A stretch of DNA of 64,000 nucleotides from Aphis gossypii (lineage: Eukaryota; Arthropoda; Insecta; Hemiptera; Aphididae), in the NCBI RefSeq assembly GCF_020184175.1, contig NC_065531.1, positions 71,146,604 through 71,210,603 on the forward strand. The letters run 5' to 3'. The notes under the pieces were generated by a model. It was not told where the DNA came from and ran no database searches. It saw only the letters and a program-made list of their open reading frames with translations. The position numbers were made by a program, and so were the translations under genes. Positions 47,991 through 59,205 of this stretch are shown here, one piece after another; positions within the stretch are counted from its first letter, which is position 1; every line of letters begins with the position of its first letter.

Positions 47991-48185
47991 ATGACATTTT
48001 CGATTGCGTTTATTAAGGAAAATATAAAATTTTTCCATTCGGTTTTTACGACGCTATATAATAATATTATATATTATATCACTGGCATAGTGTACTGCAC
48101 AATGGACTATATGGAGACGACGGGGTCGTATTTGTCGTTTATTGCCGGTGGGACGAACTATATTCAAACGCTCATAATGTTATGA
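47991..48185 (+). CDS. candidate ORF, 64 aa, unassigned
   Basis: An ATG starts MTFSIAFIKENIKFFHSVFT. The frame then passes through a hydrophobic, Tyr/Ile-rich middle and ends with a mixed segment (METTGSYLSFIAGGTNY) before TGA. No motif or splice site is seen. It lies inside the G+C-raised belt 46.9-49.1 kb. Confidence 0.15.
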   Translation: MTFSIAFIKENIKFFHSVFTTLYNNIIYYITGIVYCTMDYMETTGSYLSFIAGGTNYIQTLIML

Positions 48186-48276
48186 ATATACTGACAATAG
48201 AATTGAACGCTGATATATTATATTATTGTCGTATTGATTGCAAATAAAATACGAAATGAAATCGCTCGTTGGGCGA

Positions 48277-48621
48277 CTACAGTGGGTATGGATTTTGACT
48301 TGTTGTTAAACTCGGACTGTAAATATTAGTTTTCAGATCAAATATTACGACAATCGCCGAATTACGAGTCGGATAGCGGCGAAATGGAGGAAAGAACATT
48401 ATCGAAACTCGTAGGTATACGAGCAGTGTAGTCCGAGAGTCTTCCCGCGAAAAACGCTTGTTTGTGTGTGTTTTCCACACTGACAGTCTGATCATCACTG
48501 ATCGATGTGAACAATTTTTTTTATCCGCCGTCCACGCGAAATGGACGAAATGTGTTCGACAAAATAAATCAAGAAACGCTTCGTCAACAGAAACACCGGA
48601 CAGAACGCAATACACACACAC
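48277..48621 (-). CDS. open frame, 114 codons, antisense to the 48337 exon
   Basis: A minus-strand frame, entered through a TA/CA repeat and lacking an early ATG, includes SVDEAFLDLFCRTHFVHFAW and continues with mixed composition to TAG. It could be the real coding strand. Without a start or splice acceptor it is weaker than the plus-strand exon. Confidence 0.15.
   Translation of the reverse strand: MCVYCVLSGVSVDEAFLDLFCRTHFVHFAWTADKKNCSHRSVMIRLSVWKTHTNKRFSREDSRTTLLVYLRVSIMFFPPFRRYPTRNSAIVVIFDLKTNIYSPSLTTSQNPYPL
48337..48414 (+). CDS. candidate internal exon, 78 nt, phase 1-1
   Basis: TATTAGTTTTCAG precedes the exon and CTCGTAG|GTATAC ends it. In the frame entered after 2 nt it reads QILRQSPNYESDSGEMEERT followed by LSKLV and 1 nt. 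The sequence is hydrophilic, acidic and Ser-rich, typical of a linker in a large cytoplasmic protein. The length is divisible by three and entry and exit phases match, so it could be skipped without frameshift. The other two frames stop at 13 and 26 codons. A minus-strand open frame of 114 codons covers the same place. Partner exons were not found. The protein is not recognised. Confidence 0.37.
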   Translation: MKYYDNRRITSRIAAKWRKEHYRNS

Positions 48622-48705
48622 ACATATATACCTATATATATATAATACTTAGTACCTACGTATATTTCAACTGTGTATACGAAATGAACGAATTTTCTCG
48701 TATAC

Positions 48706-48723
48706 AAAAAAAAAAAAAAAAAA
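48706..48723 (+). repeat. poly-A tract (A18)
   Basis: Eighteen A residues, downstream of a CA/TA repeat at 48611-48653. Confidence 0.9.
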
Positions 48724-48801
48724 CGTCACAGAAGAGCCATAAGCAAGCACTCGAGGGATTTCGGTTGGGTTTTTTCCGTCACGGGTGAAAAAAAAATCCA
48801 C

Positions 48802-49092
48802 ATGCACGCAGAGTGCATACAGGGTGGGTCATCGTGTGCTATCGTGGGGTCAACACAGGGAAGCGGTGAATCGTGGTATCCCACTCCGTATATATATATT
48901 TATGTCTGCTTGTTGTTTTCGGACGGTTCGATGGAAAACGTTTTTATTTACGTTTTATTTTTATTTTTTTGCGTCCGATCGATACCGCCCTGGAAACAAT
49001 ATAATATAACATCATACGTATATATAGTCGAAAAAATGTGTTTCGACTGTATTAGACTCGATTTTGAATATCCTATTCAGATGGCGTCATAA
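48802..49092 (+). CDS. candidate ORF, 96 aa, unassigned
   Basis: An ATG starts MHAECIQGGSSCAIVGSTQG. A Tyr/Ile-rich segment, a hydrophobic stretch (about residues 49-60) and a mixed C-terminus (EKMCFDCIRLDFEYPIQ) follow before TAA. It has five cysteines and one likely membrane segment. There is no splice evidence. A second plus-strand frame of 74 codons overlaps. It may be real, but G+C is raised here and frames are open in general. Confidence 0.2.
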   Translation: MHAECIQGGSSCAIVGSTQGSGESWYPTPYIYIYVCLLFSDGSMENVFIYVLFLFFCVRSIPPWKQYNITSYVYIVEKMCFDCIRLDFEYPIQMAS

Positions 49093-51343
49093 CACTCGCT
49101 TAAATCTGACCAACGGTATGATACGTTATATTAGTTTTTTTGTTCTGACGACCTCGCTGTTTCGTTCATTTTTCGAGACGCATCGGTCAAACGGAACATA
49201 TATAGTCAGGGTTAAAGTCAAATTTTAGAGGTGTAGACTTAATTTGGTTTTTTTTTTCAATAAGACACATTTAAATATGAAAACAAATGAGTTCACACTA
49301 CTTTATCGACGTTTTTAATATGTTTGTTCTTTTTATCGTTATATTAATATAAAATGTTAATTTAATAGTTGTAATTTACAATAACACAAATTTTGCATTA
49401 CTATAAATAATAACCGTTGGTAGTATCTTTTAGTGATAAAAAATCGTTTATTTCTTGAATGCAACATAGTTTAGGATAAAAGCTTTTGGTTCTAAAAGTA
49501 TAAACCAAAATATAAAACTGTTTGATAAATACTTTTAAGTTAATAATAAATTGCTCCAATATTACAAGCTATAAAATAATAATACTCATCAAACTTGAAT
49601 AAGGTTTAAGAATTATTTGAGTGGGCTAAGCCCCTGTAAAATCCTCCTTGATAATCCTATGGTGCGGAAATGATAATATTACGAGATAAGTAAGTATATT
49701 AATACATTATCATGATGATTTATATTTGGAAGGCTGGAACTAATTGTACGTGGGATTTTGCATACCTACCTGATACGAACGTACATAAATTAGCAAACGG
49801 CAATTAAAAACAGAATGTTATAATTTATAAAATATTTATTTTTTCCACTTTCTCGATTTATTTACGAACAAAAGGGGCGCTATTTAATATAACTGCGTAC
49901 ATAATTCACTGACTTCGGTACTCGATAAATTTTGAACAAGAACGAACACTAATAATTGTTAGTCGTCAAATCATAATTAATGTTAATTGTTATCCCTCGT
50001 TACAATTATTATATCAAACAGATTAAACAATTATTATTTTTTAAATAATTTATTATCGTATTATTGAACAAAATTAAATAAGTATAATATAATATTATTA
50101 TACATAATTTATAATAATCTCAATAGCTGGTTAATCGTATAAAAAATCATATTATGTGGTAAACATAATATGATGTTTACTATGGGTAGTTTATCATTTT
50201 GTTGCACAAAGTATATATTATTCTTTTATAAACGTAACTTACAAACATTTGACATAACTATGTTTGATATAATATTATTCTCCATAGAAGTTATGTGAAT
50301 AATTTACAATATAACTAACATGAACTAACTTCAACTATGTTTTGCAAAAATAGAAATTTATTACCAGGAAATGTTTTTTTTAGATATTGTACTTTTGTAT
50401 TTTTAATTTTCCAGTTTTATAAGACATTAGTTACTTAAAATGACATAATAACACACTTGACGTAAATGTTGCTTTAAATGAGGTGTTTACCATTCATGGA
50501 CGGAATATTCAGTGATAATGATTTTTTTTTTTATATATATTTACAAATTACGCGATGATTTACAATTAATTTCGAATGAATAATACATCGCTATTCTGTT
50601 TTCATTCTCACAGACGTGGTTATCCAATTTTTCCTATATCAAATATTTATAATCGGTTTTTTAAAATATATTTCTAATCATATATATATAAATATATATA
50701 CATGTATTTATATTATATCACAGAAGCATATTAATTATACGAGTGCTATTATAATTAAGACGAGTAGCTGAGTATAGGGTGAATAATGTGAAATAAATTA
50801 TGATTATATTGGTATTGCAATAAAATATCATATGGTCGATCATTTGCAACAATGCGCATGCTCTGTGATGTTCATAATATTATATTATCCAGTGACGAGA
50901 CTCGGATACTCAATATTCATGGACACTGCCGACCATTTGTATAATACCCATTCACGTCATTTACTTTAGCCACTAACGGCACACCGGATTTTTTGTTTAA
51001 AATGTAATCTTTTACTAACACGATGCGTAGTCTAACATCTTGTTCAACTGTTTTGTTGAACTGTTTCTAGTGCATAAAATAACATAATATTATGTATAAT
51101 CTTTCAAAGTACACAATTCACAAACAAAAATATAAGCATATTTTTGTTCTTTAAGATAAAGGCTTAAATGTATATATGTATATATATAAAAAACATACAA
51201 TAATGGTAATAATAAAGCGTATTATATACAACATGTATTGTCTTTTGCACTACATAACGGTGTTCGTGCATTTTATTTTTCTGAAAATTCAATGTTTGTA
51301 TAATAATATAACACTTATATTCCTAAAACCAAGAGTACTACAC

Positions 51344-51346
<3 letters not shown>
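49093..51346. other. A+T-rich stretch
   Basis: Only the hairpin at 50146 stands out. A segment at about 49.62-49.66 kb (TGGGCTAAGCCCCTG) has the look of a transposon fragment but is too short to classify. Confidence 0.45.
50146..50174. repeat. perfect inverted repeat, 12-bp arms
   Basis: ATCATATTATGT and ACATAATATGAT are separated by GGTAA. Confidence 0.7.

Positions 51347-51405
<59 letters not shown>
51347..51405 (+). repeat. AC microsatellite, about 29 units
   Basis: Fifty-nine bases of uninterrupted AC, the longest simple repeat of the window and a likely polymorphic locus. Confidence 0.97.
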
Positions 51406-51409
<4 letters not shown>

Positions 51410-51450
51410 TCTCAGTGTAATTTCCGAAGTAAAACAGTAATTTAATACAC

Positions 51451-51481
51451 CGACCGACCGACAGACCGAGAGAGAGAGAGA
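51451..51481 (+). repeat. CGAC/GA compound repeat
   Basis: Three CGAC units pass into a run of seven GA units. Confidence 0.8.
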
Positions 51482-52837
51482 AATAATGCCTTACCGACTA
51501 CAATAATGACAACATTGCACACAGTTTTTCATTACGGGACATTGTTTAATGCGCCACTTCATAATAATATATCGTGCACTGCACTGCAGTTTAAGTCGAT
51601 GATTATAATATTATAATTTATTATTATGTTATATTATTATACGAGATATTTACACGTGATGTTGTCCATTCATTTTCCACCGATGTGCGTCGTGATACGA
51701 AACAAACGATTTTTTTTTTTTTTTTTATTCGCTTCGATAATCGCACACATTTCTACACTCGCCCGATGAGTCCCCTCAACCGTTACAATATTTCATAATA
51801 ATACACGCACATAATGTATTATGGACAATATGGATTTCACTAGAGGCACCATCGTCAACACCGTTTGTATATAATTATCTCATCCAATAGCAGGTATATG
51901 TAATACACAGTTTGATTAATCAACTGAATGATTATTTATTCTCCCCCATTTCATAATTCGAACAATATGCGTTCCATCAAATTTTGACTTTAGAAATATT
52001 GATTATATTTTAAAATCACATTTTCAAAAAAAAATATTATACGACAATACAGATTTTTTCTTTTCTTTTATTGAAATTAATTTTAAAGACTAAAGTTTAT
52101 GAACTAAGAGGATACTAATCAATACTAATGGCCATGTTACATTTGTATAAAAATGTATATGAAAATAAATTGAATTAATTATTTATTTGTACAAACAAAG
52201 CTATTGTGGCATGTATTTATAGAGTTGCACACAACTTATTTTTTCCTACAAACGCAGTGAACACATAATATGAGTGATATGTCTGTAAAAATATTACTAA
52301 ACGATGATTTTATAATAACACGATAAACGTACATGAATATTTTCTATGGCAGTCGAGTGGTAATAATTTATATTTGACACGAATAGATGGAAACAAGACG
52401 ATGGATAAGACATCACACGGACGACTCAGCGTTATCAGTGGACGGCGACACATTAACGAAGTGATGCCAGATAATTAATAAAGTAACAAATAAAAGTATA
52501 AATTATATGCATTGCATAATCGTTTTAGTTATTTCATAAATTACCTATAGGTATTTCATTAACTATATTTGATCCGTTTCAACACTTTAACTGTAACATA
52601 TATTTACGTACTACTGTAGAAATAAGCTGTATCGGTGATCACGCGCGCGTGTTGGTATATCTGTGTCGGTGTAAAAGGGTAGAGATCGTGATATTATATT
52701 CGGTTGAGTTATTATATTATTATCACTATAACAATATACGTGGAAAAATAAACCTCTCCGCCCGTGAGTTTTCACAGTTTTAATCATCGGTGTATATATA
52801 TATATATATAGTATTATAGGACCGTATGTACTTTTAG
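51482..52837. other. stretch without a confident gene
   Basis: Mixed composition. There is a T run at 51711-51726, a TA run at 52793-52810, and G+C-raised DNA from about 52.6 kb. A minus-strand 88-codon frame (52611-52877) has no ATG start and no motif. Confidence 0.4.
52793..52810 (+). repeat. TA microsatellite
   Basis: Nine TA units, upstream of the microexon candidate. Confidence 0.85.
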
Positions 52838-52882
52838 ACTCCATCGGGAACAACCCAAAAATTAGAACAACGAACACAAAAG
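52838..52882 (+). CDS. candidate 45-nt microexon, phase 0-0
   Basis: CCGTATGTACTTTTAG is followed by exactly 15 codons reading TPSGTTQKLEQRTQK and then by AAAAG|GTATGC. Both splice sites are good, and the reading is hydrophilic, as expected of a microexon inside a disordered or linker region. An in-frame TAG lies in the acceptor itself, so it cannot be read through from upstream without splicing. It is small enough to arise by chance. No flanking exon was identified with confidence. Confidence 0.3.
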
Positions 52883-52961
52883 GTATGCGGAGCGTATAGT
52901 ATTATATTAATAATAATATATACAATACAGGTGTATAATAATACGGAAATTACGTGCATGT

Positions 52962-53381
52962 GTGCGTGCACACGAGACGCGCGGTCCGAAACGCTACTGC
53001 TTCTACCGTATAGGTATACGCCTCGGGGTGAGTTATTGTTCTGTTGATTTATTATCGAAAAACCTGTCGGGAGACTTTTCGTATAATATGCGAAAACTGA
53101 AACCACCGCGGTGTTCGAGACGTGAAAAGGGGAGATTTACGATAAAAAAAAAAAAAAGAAAAAAAAATCAAAAGCAAAATAAAATAATACAAACAAACTA
53201 TCCCGAGTTTGAAGTAAGAGAGAAGGAAAATGAGGTGTTGAATCACGGTCTGGACCTTTCCAACCGCTTTCTGACGGAACGCAAAAAGAAAACGAAGGGG
53301 GTAAAAATTACGAGAATAATACAGCAGCCTTATACCTCATCTCGCGTCGAGTGCGTTGGACATGACAAACTCAAACGATAA
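52962..53381 (+). CDS. open frame, 139 codons, with internal strong donor
   Basis: A frame without an early ATG (first ATG near 53088) reads RYCFYRIGIRLG up to CTCGGG|GTGAGTTATTG, a strong donor at 53029/53030. It then continues through a Lys-rich run encoded by an A tract to KNQKQNKIIQTNYPEFEVRE and a charged C-terminus ending in TAA. Either a short exon ends at the donor or the A-rich portion inflates a chance frame. No family is recognised. Confidence 0.18.
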   Translation: MRAHETRGPKRYCFYRIGIRLGVSYCSVDLLSKNLSGDFSYNMRKLKPPRCSRREKGRFTIKKKKRKKNQKQNKIIQTNYPEFEVREKENEVLNHGLDLSNRFLTERKKKTKGVKITRIIQQPYTSSRVECVGHDKLKR

Positions 53382-53678
53382 GACGGCAGCGGCGTATAGT
53401 CTGTGTTTTATGAATGCGTCCTTATCACCACCCTTGCTACATTCCACTCAGAACCTAATGTCCCGTTTTCGACACGGTCAACCCTCTGTGGCACATATCC
53501 GTACTCTGACATAATAATATACTCGATACTTTATTTCATGGTGGCACAAAAGCATAAGTATGGTGTGTCTATGAAGTTAAGCAAATACCCTCATCAATTT
53601 TCCCGGTTTAAGTTACTGAATAGCTGCAGGGAGAACAACATGAATACTGTTACTACTAATAATAAAAACAATGCTTAG
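53362..53678 (+). CDS. two overlapping candidate frames, unassigned
   Basis: An ATG at 53362 opens 50 codons starting MTNSNDKTAAAYSLCFMNAS and ending at TAA (53514). Another frame is open at 53399-53678 (about 93 codons, no early ATG), including HSEPNVPFSTRSTLCGTY and the end ENNMNTVTTNNKNNA. Both are protein-like. At most one is real, and the patch may instead be one end of a larger exon. Confidence 0.17.
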
Positions 53679-56600
53679 ATAGTACTTACGAATTACGATT
53701 GTGACGAAGATTAAAAATACATATCGATTACTGACATAGTATATGTAATCAACTGTTCGATGTTCATAATTTACCCTTATCTATTAATATATATTAATAT
53801 AATAATAAAACTATATTTTTATTTGAAACACAAATAATCTATTAATTCAGATAGTTCGAGCACGAAATTATTGAATATTTTTTACCAGCCATATTTTAGA
53901 ATTTCTTTAAAAAAAATAATATTCATGACAAAAGTAACATAATAAGCCAAACACACCCACGACAAACATGTAGTGAAATAGCCTATCCAAATCGCCGTGC
54001 TTAACAAAAAGAAGAAAAAATCATGTCATGTGAAAAAAAAACAGTTATAAGTCGATGTTATAAAGTTAAGTGTTTACATAAAAAATAAAAATGTGGATGT
54101 ACACAATACGAATATATTTATCAAAAGTTTTCAATTTTTTAGACTGAAAATCGTTTCAAAACAAATAAAACAATAAAATAATCGTGTCCATTAAATCGTA
54201 AAAACTACATTTTAGGCATATAAAATAACCGACATTTCTCAATGTTATCGTTTATACGCGTTGAAAGAGTATTAAAGGTATTTTGCTTTTCGATAATTTT
54301 TTTTTTGCGACTGTTCATCGTACTTATCGTGATTTAGCGCGTCGTGGATATAGCGACGGTGATTCGGGTTAGGCACGATGAACAGAAATCTGTATGCCAT
54401 AAAAAAACCTCGAATAAAAACGATAACATTGAAAACTAATAAACCGTAAACATTCCGAACAAAATTACAAAGAATCAAAATGTTGCTATGTATGTGGCTT
54501 GGCGTAGACCAAAATGATTGCTGGAAGGTGTGATAAAGTGTGACGGTTTAAGACAGTGTAGTGGCACTGTACTGCAAGGGACCGAGTTATGTACGAGATG
54601 ACGAGTGGTAAACATGACGTGACAAGGCAATTTGCAGCGAAGAAATTGCTATACAAGCCTCTGTTTTTTTTTCGGCTCTCTACAAACTACGTCTATATTA
54701 TATATTGTGGTCAAAACGACTGGTTTTCATTACAACGTTACACTATATATTAAATAAAATTTTGTTCGCGTGTGTACGGTATTGTGTGTTTTGTTTTGTG
54801 TTCCCTATAGCTGTACTACTACATACAGACTAACTTAAATTTAATTATTTAGTACAAGTGTGCTACGTGAGTGATACATCTCATTCACTTTTATTGAATT
54901 TAAACATAAAGACAGAGATACTAAATTTGATATGCACAGCTGAGCATGCATCATAATATTTATATAACAGTAATAGTTTAATATAATATATTAATATAGT
55001 ATACTTATTTAATATTTTGAATAATTCGTATTATGCATTTCAATTTTTTCCGGGCACTATGTTATACAAAATATAATAAAAAGGCCAATTATTTTTAAAC
55101 TAAACTTATTCATATTACTGTTTAAAAAAAAAGTTTTAACCTTTTTTGTTTTTTTGAAAATGAAAGTAACGTTGCACTTCTCATAGTTACTTTTAAATCG
55201 AGTTGAAACTCCTGTAAATAAGCCTCTGTTTTGACCGCGTCCCAACTAATTCGAAAACAATTAATAACGGTCTTTGTAGTTGTATCCTGACTTAGCTAAA
55301 TAATTGTAAACATTATGTTCGCATGTGATTCGTGCACTAGCGTACACACTGACATTACATACGCATGATACGAACTTATACTACCTCTATAGACTCAAAA
55401 TATTATTCAGCATGATAATTTAAATTCGTGTTTACTTAACAACTTGTATACTTGAACCGTTATTGAAAACAGAGTAACTACCACATATATATAAACAACA
55501 TGTTTGTGTTGTTCAAAATATTTAGTCTGATATTCCTATAAATATTATTCAAACGTTGTTATAATTACATTAATACCGAAATTAAACACATTATAAATAC
55601 AAAATTGTTTTTAATCAATTTTCGACGATTAAATAAAACCTGTAACTATGATGAAAATGTTTTCATTATTTTATATGATGCGCATTTACGTGTAATTTTA
55701 ACAATAAAAATATATTTTCTTTTGTTTTTCTGAAAAAAAAAAAAATTTTGAACGAATCCAATTTAGATATAAGATATCTAATTTCAAAGATAATGCTGCA
55801 AAAATATAAAATTTTATTTGATAAGAATCTATATTTATATTCAATGCAGTTTTATTTTGACATATTTAACTTCGAAATAGAATTATAACTCAGTTAGATA
55901 TTGCAGGAAATAAAAATAAGCATTATATTATACAATTTTATATTATTGATTTCAACGAACCAAATCCAACATAAGAATAATCTGTATAAATAAAACAGTA
56001 AAAAGAAAAATGAATTCAAATGATCGTTTATATTTTAATCTTTACTTTGTCAAATGTATGTTTGTTAAACTGAGCTACAGATTATAATATAAAATAAAAC
56101 GAAGAAACATAATATATGTAATACTCATACCTACTCCAATACACTATTAACATATTACTTGGTTTGAATAATTGAATAGTATTTCAATATTTTACTTATA
56201 AATTTATTCAGGTATATAAATATATGTATCAAAAAAGACTATACTACATTTCCTAAATGGAAATCATAATAAAAAAAAAAAACAAGTATTAAATAACTTA
56301 TATAACTTCTTTAATTGAAATGTATATAATTAATTTTGAAATATTAAAGACGTCATATGACCTAAGGTTTTTATAACATTATTTATCAAATGTGGCTTGA
56401 ACTAATAAAAAAAAAAAAAATAGAAATAGTCATCAATTTGGTATTATGCACATTTTTTAAATGTAACGTTAACTAACAATAATTATTGTAAAAATTACGA
56501 TGTTCCCAAAATTATAATTTTTACGTTATCTGTAATATATTTTCGATTTCTATAATACATTTTACATACTATCCTATGTACTTAGATATAATTATCATAT

Positions 56601-57567
56601 CTCCCTCGTGTAGTAGCTTACCCTTATCATCAAGACAATATTATATACAATTGACACTGTACATTTTTTTATAAAATATTATGTAAAACACTCATTATTT
56701 CTAAAATTATTAACGTTTTTGAAAATATTGTTTTTATATTATTTTTAGTCATTGGAAATATTACGTTTTAATTTTAATGTTTAAGATTTATATGACAACA
56801 TGCATTTCAAATTCTGTATTCAATCGTAGAATATTTTTAAAAAGATTTCGATACACACGAATCAAATTTTGGAGTTTATGAGTAATAACTTTATGAGAAT
56901 TTAAAGCTTAAATGATCGACGTGGAGTGCTACAGAGACATCTTATAAAATGTTAGTCAACAAATCATCTAAATTTAAAGTATTTACAAGGTATACCTAAC
57001 TAATAAAAAATTAGTCTTGAGCTTTATTTTTATTGATATACATACTCCAAAAAATATTTTTCTTAGGAATATAAAATTAAAAATCTATAAACTTAAAGTC
57101 TTCATAAAATACGACTTATATTCAATTCAAAGAAATATATTCAAAATCGTTTAAAAAATAGCCTGTTATGTAAAATGAAATACTCTGCATATTATTAATC
57201 TTAAATTAAGTACGGACTTAAACATACATTAAAAACCTTAAACTAATGTGCATTAATAAATCAAAAATCCATAAAATATGCACCATATAATATGGTTTTA
57301 TCCAAAATGTACCTATCCATTTATATTCTATCTTTTTAGGTGATTCTATCTACAAATCAGCGAAACTTAAAAATAATTATTATTTTTAGCAAACTGGTTA
57401 AAACTGTTATTGAAATCGCAATTTTATAGACAATAATATTAATTTAATCTAATTATTGATAAGTTATCACTGTAGTACCTAATAGCTGATGTTGGTTTTT
57501 TTCTACAAAATTTGAAGTGTACATTTCTTAAAACATTCGGACATCTCTAAAATATGCATTCTCTGCT
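53679..57567. other. long A+T-rich stretch
   Basis: No exon with splice support was found. Slightly G+C-raised patches at 54.27-54.66 kb have short, unremarkable frames. Confidence 0.5.
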
Positions 57568-57588
57568 AAAAAAAAAAAAAAAAAAAAA
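57568..57588 (+). repeat. poly-A tract (A21)
   Basis: Twenty-one A residues. Confidence 0.9.
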
Positions 57589-57989
57589 CCGTCGATATTG
57601 CTTAGTAGATTCGAACTTTGTGAACTGTCAGTGAAAAATATTAAAATGTATACAAATCCGGACTAATTAAGCAGCAATCGTCATAATATTCATAACGTTT
57701 GACAAAACATATTATTGTGATGATGATAATATTAATATGTATTATGATGAAGACTATCAGCAATCGACGATAACAATAATGTTCGATAATAACGTTGGGT
57801 GCAATCTCGTGTTATGAAATAATATTATTTACATTATAGAATATTATTATGTGGTCGACACGAACGGTTCGCGTCGTGCCAAGTACACGCTCAACAATTA
57901 TTACTACAATAATATTATTATCATATAATATGATTTAAATTAAATTATTTGCGTAATGGATATTATCATTATCATATTATCGTACTCAC

Positions 57990-58209
57990 GGTGTCAAAGT
58001 CGTATATTAACGGAGATGAGACTGCAGCTGGACGCGCGCCGGTGTACCAAAAGTCATTCCGTCACAGACTCCGAGAGCGGTGTGTGATTTTGGCGGCGGG
58101 CTGCATCGCGTTTTACCACCCTTACGGAACGCGGCGGCATCGGTGGCGGTGTGGTGGCAGTGCGGCGGACGTGGTGCGGCGGAGGACTCGATCGCCACCG
58201 CCACCGCCA

Positions 58210-58245
<36 letters not shown>

Positions 58246-58445
58246 GCGTCGTCGTCGGCGGTGGCGGCGATCGCACGCAGACGCAACCCTTTTGCTCTCC
58301 GCTGTTCTCCGTCCTCCGCACATGCTATTCCCTTGCTCCCGAAACGCCACCCCTCCGCACCCCTTACCGTTATCCCCGTTGCCGTTATACTTGTACACAA
58401 AATATATTATTATTATTTTCTACCACCATATATGTCCCCGGCTCC

Positions 58446-58478
<33 letters not shown>
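57990..58478. promoter_or_regulatory. CpG island with outward-facing splice donors
   Basis: This is the most G+C-rich block of the window, including triplet-repeat arrays at 58194-58264. On the minus strand it ends at GACACC|GTGAGTACG (57990/57989). On the plus strand it ends at ATATAC|GTAAGTTAAC (58478/58479). All six frames have long openings made of Pro, Arg, Ser, Thr, Ala or Val runs, so they carry little coding information. Stops occur shortly before the minus donor in its frames, as in a 5'-UTR exon. The likely meaning is a promoter with a first exon on one strand, or a divergent pair. Confidence 0.42.
58194..58264 (+). repeat. GCC/CCACCG and GTC triplet arrays
   Basis: CCACCG-type units, then about eight GTC units, then an interrupted GTC/GGC tail. 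If translated this yields homopolymer runs (Pro/Ser, Arg or Val/Asp). It is probably untranslated. Confidence 0.85.
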
Positions 58479-58510
58479 CGTAAGTTAACTTTACATATAT
58501 ATATATATAT
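58452..58510 (+). repeat. two TA runs around a splice-donor-like site
   Basis: TA runs at 58452-58477 and 58494-58510 bracket ACGTAAGTTAACTTTACA. Confidence 0.85.
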
Positions 58511-58527
58511 GTGCGTGTGTGTGTATA

Positions 58528-59205
58528 CAGAGTGATTCACAACCAACGCTAGTCGCTCACCTCAGTTTTTTCCTTCGAAATAATAATAAATTTATTCAAA
58601 TTCCGCGCGACTTTTCAAATTCTCAAAAATATTTAAAGACCGTGTTTGAAAACTCCAGAGAATTTTGTACTTCTTAATGAATGTCTTATTGTAATGCAAA
58701 TTTCTGTTTATCAAATGAGAGCCCATCTGTATTATACGGTAAGTTAGTCAGTGGATATTTTTAACAATAATTTCGATGTAAATAATTCGAAATTCGAGCG
58801 AGTATTTTCACGGTTACATTTTTAATAAGGATAACAGTTCTTAAAAGTGGTTTTAAAAAAATATATAAAATTGGATATAGTACCTATATTATATTAACCA
58901 AAGACCATTTTTTACAACTTGTGAGTATTCATAGATGAATATCAATCACTAAAATTATCAAATTACTATAGAGCCTTTATATCTTCCAAGTCCATTATTC
59001 TTAGTACTTGAACACAAATTTAAATAACTAAAAAACTGCTTGTTCAAATTTTAATTTTAAGAGCAATTATCCATTAAATACGTAATTTACAGTACAAAAA
59101 GAGTTTTTATTTGAAAAACAGAAGCTATTATTTCATTGCCTTTGAACCGTTTAAATTACTGACTTACTGAAGAAAAAAATATGACCATCCCGGCGAATCA
59201 TCCTG
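58528..59205. mobile_element. non-autonomous DNA transposon, 678 bp, TATA target duplication
   Basis: The left end CAGAGTGATTC and right end GAATCATCCTG are inverted repeats (CAGRRTGATTC). TATA flanks both sides exactly (58524-58527 and 59206-59209). There is no ORF of note inside, so it would depend on a transposase elsewhere. The interior is A+T-rich and unique in this window. The TATA target and the ends match the 77-bp hairpin at 41182 and the solo ends at 2373 and 47406. The superfamily is not certain from the ends alone. Confidence 0.75.

Noticed and set aside
48277..48621. 114-codon minus-strand ORF as a confirmed gene
   Set aside because: It has no ATG before its middle and enters through a microsatellite. 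Kept only as a low-confidence alternative to the plus-strand exon.
51176..51445. 89-codon plus-strand ORF containing many Thr-His pairs
   Set aside because: The Thr-His repeat is simply the AC microsatellite translated.
57851..57876. CGACACGAA/TTCGCGTCG inverted repeat
   Set aside because: Nine-base arms with one mismatch and no supporting context. Plausible by chance in this G+C-richer patch.
57949..58535. Long ORFs of 92-167 codons through the CpG island
   Set aside because: They consist of Pro, Ser, Arg, Val or Asp runs from triplet repeats, occur in all frames and mostly lack ATG starts, so openness is due to composition.
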